The position numbers and the translations under genes were made by a program. Below are positions 60,746 to 64,000 of a stretch of 64,000 nt of DNA, piece after piece. Position 1 is the first letter of the stretch. Each line of letters begins with the position of its first letter. Source of the DNA: Euryhalocaulis sp050486445. GTDB taxonomy: Bacteria; Pseudomonadota; Alphaproteobacteria; Caulobacterales; Maricaulaceae. The notes under the pieces are model-generated. The model was not told the origin of the DNA and did not search any database. It saw only the letters and a program-made list of their open reading frames with translations. The stretch is from assembly GCA_050486445.1 (NCBI GenBank), contig JBJHDH010000001.1:1-64000 (forward strand). Direction: 5' to 3'.

Positions 60746-61909
60746 ATGACGCGCGCCACGCTGCTGAAGGCCGTGCTGCTGCTGACCGGCACGCTGATCG
60801 TCATGGCCGGCGCCGTGATGGCGCCGGTGCTGCCATCGCTTGAAGCGGCCTTCGCCGATGCGCCGCACGCGGCGCTGAAGACGCGCATGACGCCCAGCCT
60901 GCCGGCGCTGTTTATCGTGCTGGGCGCGCCGCTGGCCGGGCGCCTGACCGATACGATCGGGCGGCGGCCGGTATTGCTGGGCGGGTTGTTCCTGTTCGCC
61001 CTTGGCGGCGCATCCGGCGCGGTGCTGAACGATCTGGACGCCATTCTGGCGGGACGCGCCGTGCTGGGCCTTGGCGTCGGCGCGGTGATGACCGCTTCGA
61101 TCACGCTGATCGCCGATTATTTCCACGGCGCCGAACGCACGCGCCTGCTGGGCCTGCAACAGGCCTTTTCGCATGGCGGCGCCATCGTCTTTCAGATCGC
61201 GGCGGGGGCGATGGCGGTGCTGTCCTGGCGCCTGCCCTTCACCATCTATCTGATCGCCGCGCCGCTGCTGGTCCTGGCATGGTTCGCGGCGGACGAACCG
61301 GCGCGCCCGGTCCAGAGCGATATAAGCGCGGGCGCGGCGCGCGGGCCGCTGCTGCCCGCTGTCATGATCCTTGCGGCCGGCTTTGTGGTGATGGCGTGCT
61401 TTTTCATCACGCCGGTGCAGATCGCCTATTATCTGCGCGATCTTGCCGGAGCAAACGCATTCCAGTCCGGCCTCAGCATCGCCTGGATGAGCGTCTGCGC
61501 CATGTGCGGGGCGCTCGCCTATCCGCGGCTGAAACCGCATCTTGGCCATGTGCGCGCCATCGTGCTGGCCGCCGCGCTGATGGGGACGGGCTATATCGTT
61601 GTCGGTCTGGCGTCCGCCTACTGGACGGCGATGACGGGGTTCAGCGTGATGGGCCTTGGCTTCGGTCTGGTGCTGCCCAATCTGGCGGCGTGGCTGACCG
61701 ATATCGCGCCACAGGCGCGGCGCGGCCGCGCCGTGGGCGGGCTGACCCTGGCGCTGTTTCTGGGCCAGTTCGTCTCGCCGCTGGCCAGCCAGCCAGTGAT
61801 CGAGCGCGCCTCTTATGGCGCAGCGTTTCTGGGCGCGGCGGGCCTGCTGCTGACGCTCGGCATCGTCTTCGCCTTCGCAGGGCCGTTCCTGCGCCGCCGC
61901 GAGGGATAG
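60746..61909 (+). CDS. MFS transporter
   Basis: 387 aa, about 12 hydrophobic segments. GAPLAGRLTDTIGRRPVLLGG is motif A and VLGLGVGAVMTASITLIADYF follows. It resembles drug/multi-substrate proton antiporters (DHA1 type). Co-transcribed with the CHAD protein, 2 bp spacing; ends just before convergent rpoH. Substrate unknown. Confidence 0.86.
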   Translation: MTRATLLKAVLLLTGTLIVMAGAVMAPVLPSLEAAFADAPHAALKTRMTPSLPALFIVLGAPLAGRLTDTIGRRPVLLGGLFLFALGGASGAVLNDLDAILAGRAVLGLGVGAVMTASITLIADYFHGAERTRLLGLQQAFSHGGAIVFQIAAGAMAVLSWRLPFTIYLIAAPLLVLAWFAADEPARPVQSDISAGAARGPLLPAVMILAAGFVVMACFFITPVQIAYYLRDLAGANAFQSGLSIAWMSVCAMCGALAYPRLKPHLGHVRAIVLAAALMGTGYIVVGLASAYWTAMTGFSVMGLGFGLVLPNLAAWLTDIAPQARRGRAVGGLTLALFLGQFVSPLASQPVIERASYGAAFLGAAGLLLTLGIVFAFAGPFLRRREG

Positions 61910-61913
61910 GCCC

Positions 61914-62807
61914 CTAGGCCCCCGCCGTCTCCATGCCGCGCGCCTGCGCGGCCTCGCGCATCGCGTCCTGGAGTTTTTCAAAGGCGCGCGCCTCGATCTG
62001 GCGGATACGCTCGCGGCTGACATTGTAGACCTGCGCCAGATCTTCCAGCGTTTTTGGCTCATCGCTGAGGCGGCGTTCCTGGATGATGTGGCGCTCGCGG
62101 TCGTTCAGCTCGCCCATCGCCTCCTGCAACAGCTCCATGCGCAGCGAGAATTCCTCGGATTCGCCGAGACTGGTTTCCTGATCGACGGCGCCCTCGTCCT
62201 CCAGCCAGTCCTGCCATTCGGATTCGGATTCGGCGCGCAGCGGCGCGTTCAGGCTGGCGTCGCCGCCGCTCATGCGGCGGTTCATGGAGATCACTTCGTC
62301 CTCATTGACGCCGAGCTTGGTGGCGATCTGTTCGACATGTTCAGGGCGCAGGTCGCCTTCCTCCAGCGCCTGCATCTCGCCCTTCAGCCGGCGCAGATTG
62401 AAGAACAGTTTTTTCTGCGCCGCCGTGGTGCCCATCTTCACCAGCGACCAGGAGCGCAGGATGTATTCCTGGATCGAGGCGCGGATCCACCACATGGCGT
62501 AAGTCGCCAGACGGAAGCCGCGGTCTGGATCGAATTTCTTCACCGCCTGCATCAGGCCGACATTGCCTTCGGAGATCACCTCGCCGATGGGCAGGCCATA
62601 GCCGCGATAGCCCATCGCGATCTTCGCCACGAGGCGCAGATGCGAGGTGACGAGCTTGTGCGCGGCCTCAGGGTCTTCATGCTCGACCCAGCGCTTGGCC
62701 AGCATGAACTCCTCATCCCTTTCCAGCATCGGGAATTTGCGGATATCGGCCAGATAGCGGCTGAGGCCCTGTTCCGGGCTCATGGCGATAGCGGGCAGAT
62801 TGGCCAT
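61914..62807 (-). CDS. rpoH: RNA polymerase sigma-32 factor RpoH
   Basis: 297 aa. Region 2 contains HLRLVAKIAMGYRGYGLPIGEVISEGNVGLMQAVKKFDPDRGFRLATYAMWWIRASIQEYILRSWSLVK, followed by the RpoH box (QKKLFFNLRR, 131-140) that separates heat-shock sigma from other sigma-70 factors. Region 4 has TLEDLAQVYNVSRERIRQIEARAFEKL. It directs transcription of heat-shock genes, including groESL in this window by its promoter sequence. The upstream 276 bp (62808-63083) contains two GANTC sites (62915, 62926). No clear promoter is visible. Confidence 0.96.
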   Translation of the reverse strand: MANLPAIAMSPEQGLSRYLADIRKFPMLERDEEFMLAKRWVEHEDPEAAHKLVTSHLRLVAKIAMGYRGYGLPIGEVISEGNVGLMQAVKKFDPDRGFRLATYAMWWIRASIQEYILRSWSLVKMGTTAAQKKLFFNLRRLKGEMQALEEGDLRPEHVEQIATKLGVNEDEVISMNRRMSGGDASLNAPLRAESESEWQDWLEDEGAVDQETSLGESEEFSLRMELLQEAMGELNDRERHIIQERRLSDEPKTLEDLAQVYNVSRERIRQIEARAFEKLQDAMREAAQARGMETAGA

Positions 62808-63083
62808 GCTCTTCGTCTCCCTTCCGGGGACGAACCGCGCCGGGCGGCGCGGGTTCCCCCCGCATGTCAGCAGACCCGCAAGACTAGGCCCGGACCTGTG
62901 GCCCGAATCTTACCGGATTCTGCGAATTTCGTTATCTTCCCCCGAGGCGCGGCCCAGCGGGGCGCGCCGGACGATCCGGCCGGTTCCCGCCGGTCTTTAT
63001 CCTATCTGGGGTGCAAATATCGTGGCGCAATGGCCAGACCGGGCGCGGCGAAACAAAAATATGAGCAGCCGTCAGGAGACGAT

Positions 63084-64000
63084 GTGACGCGCAATGCGCT
63101 GGAGCAGTATCAGGTCTTTTTCTACATGGCCGCCATTCTGGCGGGGCTGTGCGCGGGCGCGCTCGCGCCCGGCGCCGGGCCTGTGCTGGAGGCGCTGCTC
63201 TGGCCCGCTCTGGCGGTGCTGCTCTATGCCGCCTTTACCCAGGTTCCGCTGATCTCCCTGCCCGGCGCGTTTCGCGACGGGCGTTTCATGGCGGCTCTGC
63301 TGATCGGGAATTTCGCTGTTCTGCCGGTTCTGGCGTTCGCCCTGCTGCCGCTGGCGCCCGCCGACCCGGCGGTGCGGCTGGGCGTGCTGCTGGTGTTGCT
63401 GGTTCCCTGCACGGACTGGTTTGTCAGCTTCGCCCATCAGGCGCGCGGCGACACTGGCCGGGCCATCGCCGCTACTCCGGTTCTGCTGCTGGGGCAGATC
63501 GTGCTGCTGCCGCTGTATCTGACGCTGGCTCCCGGCGGCGCGGCGGCGGGCGTTCTGGACGCTGGCCATATGGCGATGGTGTTCCTGATCGTGATCGCCA
63601 CGCCGCTGCTGCTGGCGTTGCTCACCGAAATCTGGGCGGCGCGCAGGCCCGCGCGCGCGGCGCGGATTGCGCATCTGGGCTGGGCCCCGGTCCCGCTGCT
63701 GGCGCTGGTAGTGTTCCTGATCGCCGCGTCGCAGGTGGGCGCGGTGATGGGCGCGCTGCCGCTGCTGGGCGCGGTGCTGCCGGTGTTCGCGCTGTTTCTG
63801 ACCGGGGCGGGCGCCGCGGGCGTGCTGTTGGCCCGGCTCTTCCGCCTGAGGCCGGCGGCCGGGCGCACGTTGCTGTTCAGCTTTTCCACACGCAATTCTT
63901 TCGTGGTCCTGCCGCTGGCGCTGGCGCTGCCGGCGGGGATGGAGGCGGCGGCCATTGTCATCGTTTTCCAGTCGCTGGTGGAGCTGTTCGGGATGCTGAT
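63084..64000 (+). CDS. SBF/ACR3-type transporter, partial at window end
   Basis: Begins at GTG 63084 with CAGGAGAC six bases upstream and runs off the window without a stop (305 codons seen). About nine hydrophobic segments. LVLLVPCTDWFVSFAHQARGDTGRAIAATPVLLLGQIVLLPLYL contains the conserved Pro-Cys of ACR3/bile-acid:sodium symporter family members, and TRNSFVVLPLALALP is the second repeat motif. It is probably an ion-coupled transporter of arsenite or an organic anion. It is divergent from rpoH. Confidence 0.82.
   Translation, partial: MTRNALEQYQVFFYMAAILAGLCAGALAPGAGPVLEALLWPALAVLLYAAFTQVPLISLPGAFRDGRFMAALLIGNFAVLPVLAFALLPLAPADPAVRLGVLLVLLVPCTDWFVSFAHQARGDTGRAIAATPVLLLGQIVLLPLYLTLAPGGAAAGVLDAGHMAMVFLIVIATPLLLALLTEIWAARRPARAARIAHLGWAPVPLLALVVFLIAASQVGAVMGALPLLGAVLPVFALFLTGAGAAGVLLARLFRLRPAAGRTLLFSFSTRNSFVVLPLALALPAGMEAAAIVIVFQSLVELFGML

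Overview
The window is GC-rich chromosomal DNA from an alphaproteobacterium, most likely a stalked or dimorphic relative of Caulobacter (Caulobacterales/Hyphomonadales type). The evidence is a set of lineage-typical genes: a TipF-like degenerate EAL protein, the CtrA inhibitor SciP beside the hook operon, a PodJ-like polarity factor with Sel1 repeats, RpoH (sigma-32), the divergent alphaproteobacterial form of HisRS, and GANTC and CtrA-like sites near some of these genes. I see no rRNA, tRNA, CRISPR array, insertion sequence or prophage. About 90% of the sequence is coding.

Layout. 0.1-4.6 kb: tipF-like gene, a secreted protein, and a four-gene cluster of small membrane and exported proteins (two DUF6644-like, one DUF6152-like, one secreted). 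4.8-9 kb: an AAHS-type MFS transporter and a lipoprotein PQQ/cytochrome c alcohol dehydrogenase. 9.1-17.5 kb (minus strand): nine genes in line, reading carotenoid oxygenase, small Tat-like protein, alpha/beta hydrolase, XdhC, MocA-like, 2Fe-2S subunit, molybdopterin subunit, cytochrome c and GlcG/HbpS. This looks like an exported molybdenum-hydroxylase pathway for aldehydes or N-heterocycles. 17.7-24.8 kb: desaturase, a second DUF6152 protein, peptide deformylase, SGNH esterase, TtcA, a C5-cytosine methyltransferase with a DUF2200 neighbour, and a DMT exporter. 24.9-27.1 kb: groESL with a sigma-32-type promoter and a degenerate CIRCE; rpoH itself is at 61.9 kb. 27.2-32 kb: peroxiredoxin, SDR, RarD, a molybdopterin-fold lipoprotein and a Vsr mismatch endonuclease.

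32.2-43.2 kb is the polarity/flagellar block: podJ-like gene, sciP, fliK-flgD-flgE (minus strand, with a sigma-54 promoter before fliK) and divergent flgK-flgL. 43.3-50.3 kb (plus strand): mnmA, a DUF3298 lipoprotein, a CcmG-like thioredoxin, gshB, a hydroxycinnamoyl-CoA hydratase/lyase with a histone-H1-like tail, a lipoprotein and an aldehyde dehydrogenase. 50.6-64 kb: hisS-pgi, an RcnB-like protein, LLM oxidoreductase, AEC transporter, a candidate small RNA or mini-gene with 15 nt complementary to the 16S 3' end, exported intradiol dioxygenase, Tat-exported aldo/keto reductase, aminotransferase, CHAD protein, MFS transporter, rpoH, and the start of an SBF/ACR3-type transporter. Two copies of a palindromic intergenic repeat lie at 50.4 and 57.3 kb.

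Aromatic alcohol/aldehyde metabolism recurs: AAHS transporter, PQQ alcohol dehydrogenase, carotenoid/lignostilbene-type oxygenase, molybdenum hydroxylase, HCHL, aldehyde dehydrogenase and intradiol dioxygenase. The genes may cooperate, but no substrate can be assigned from sequence alone.
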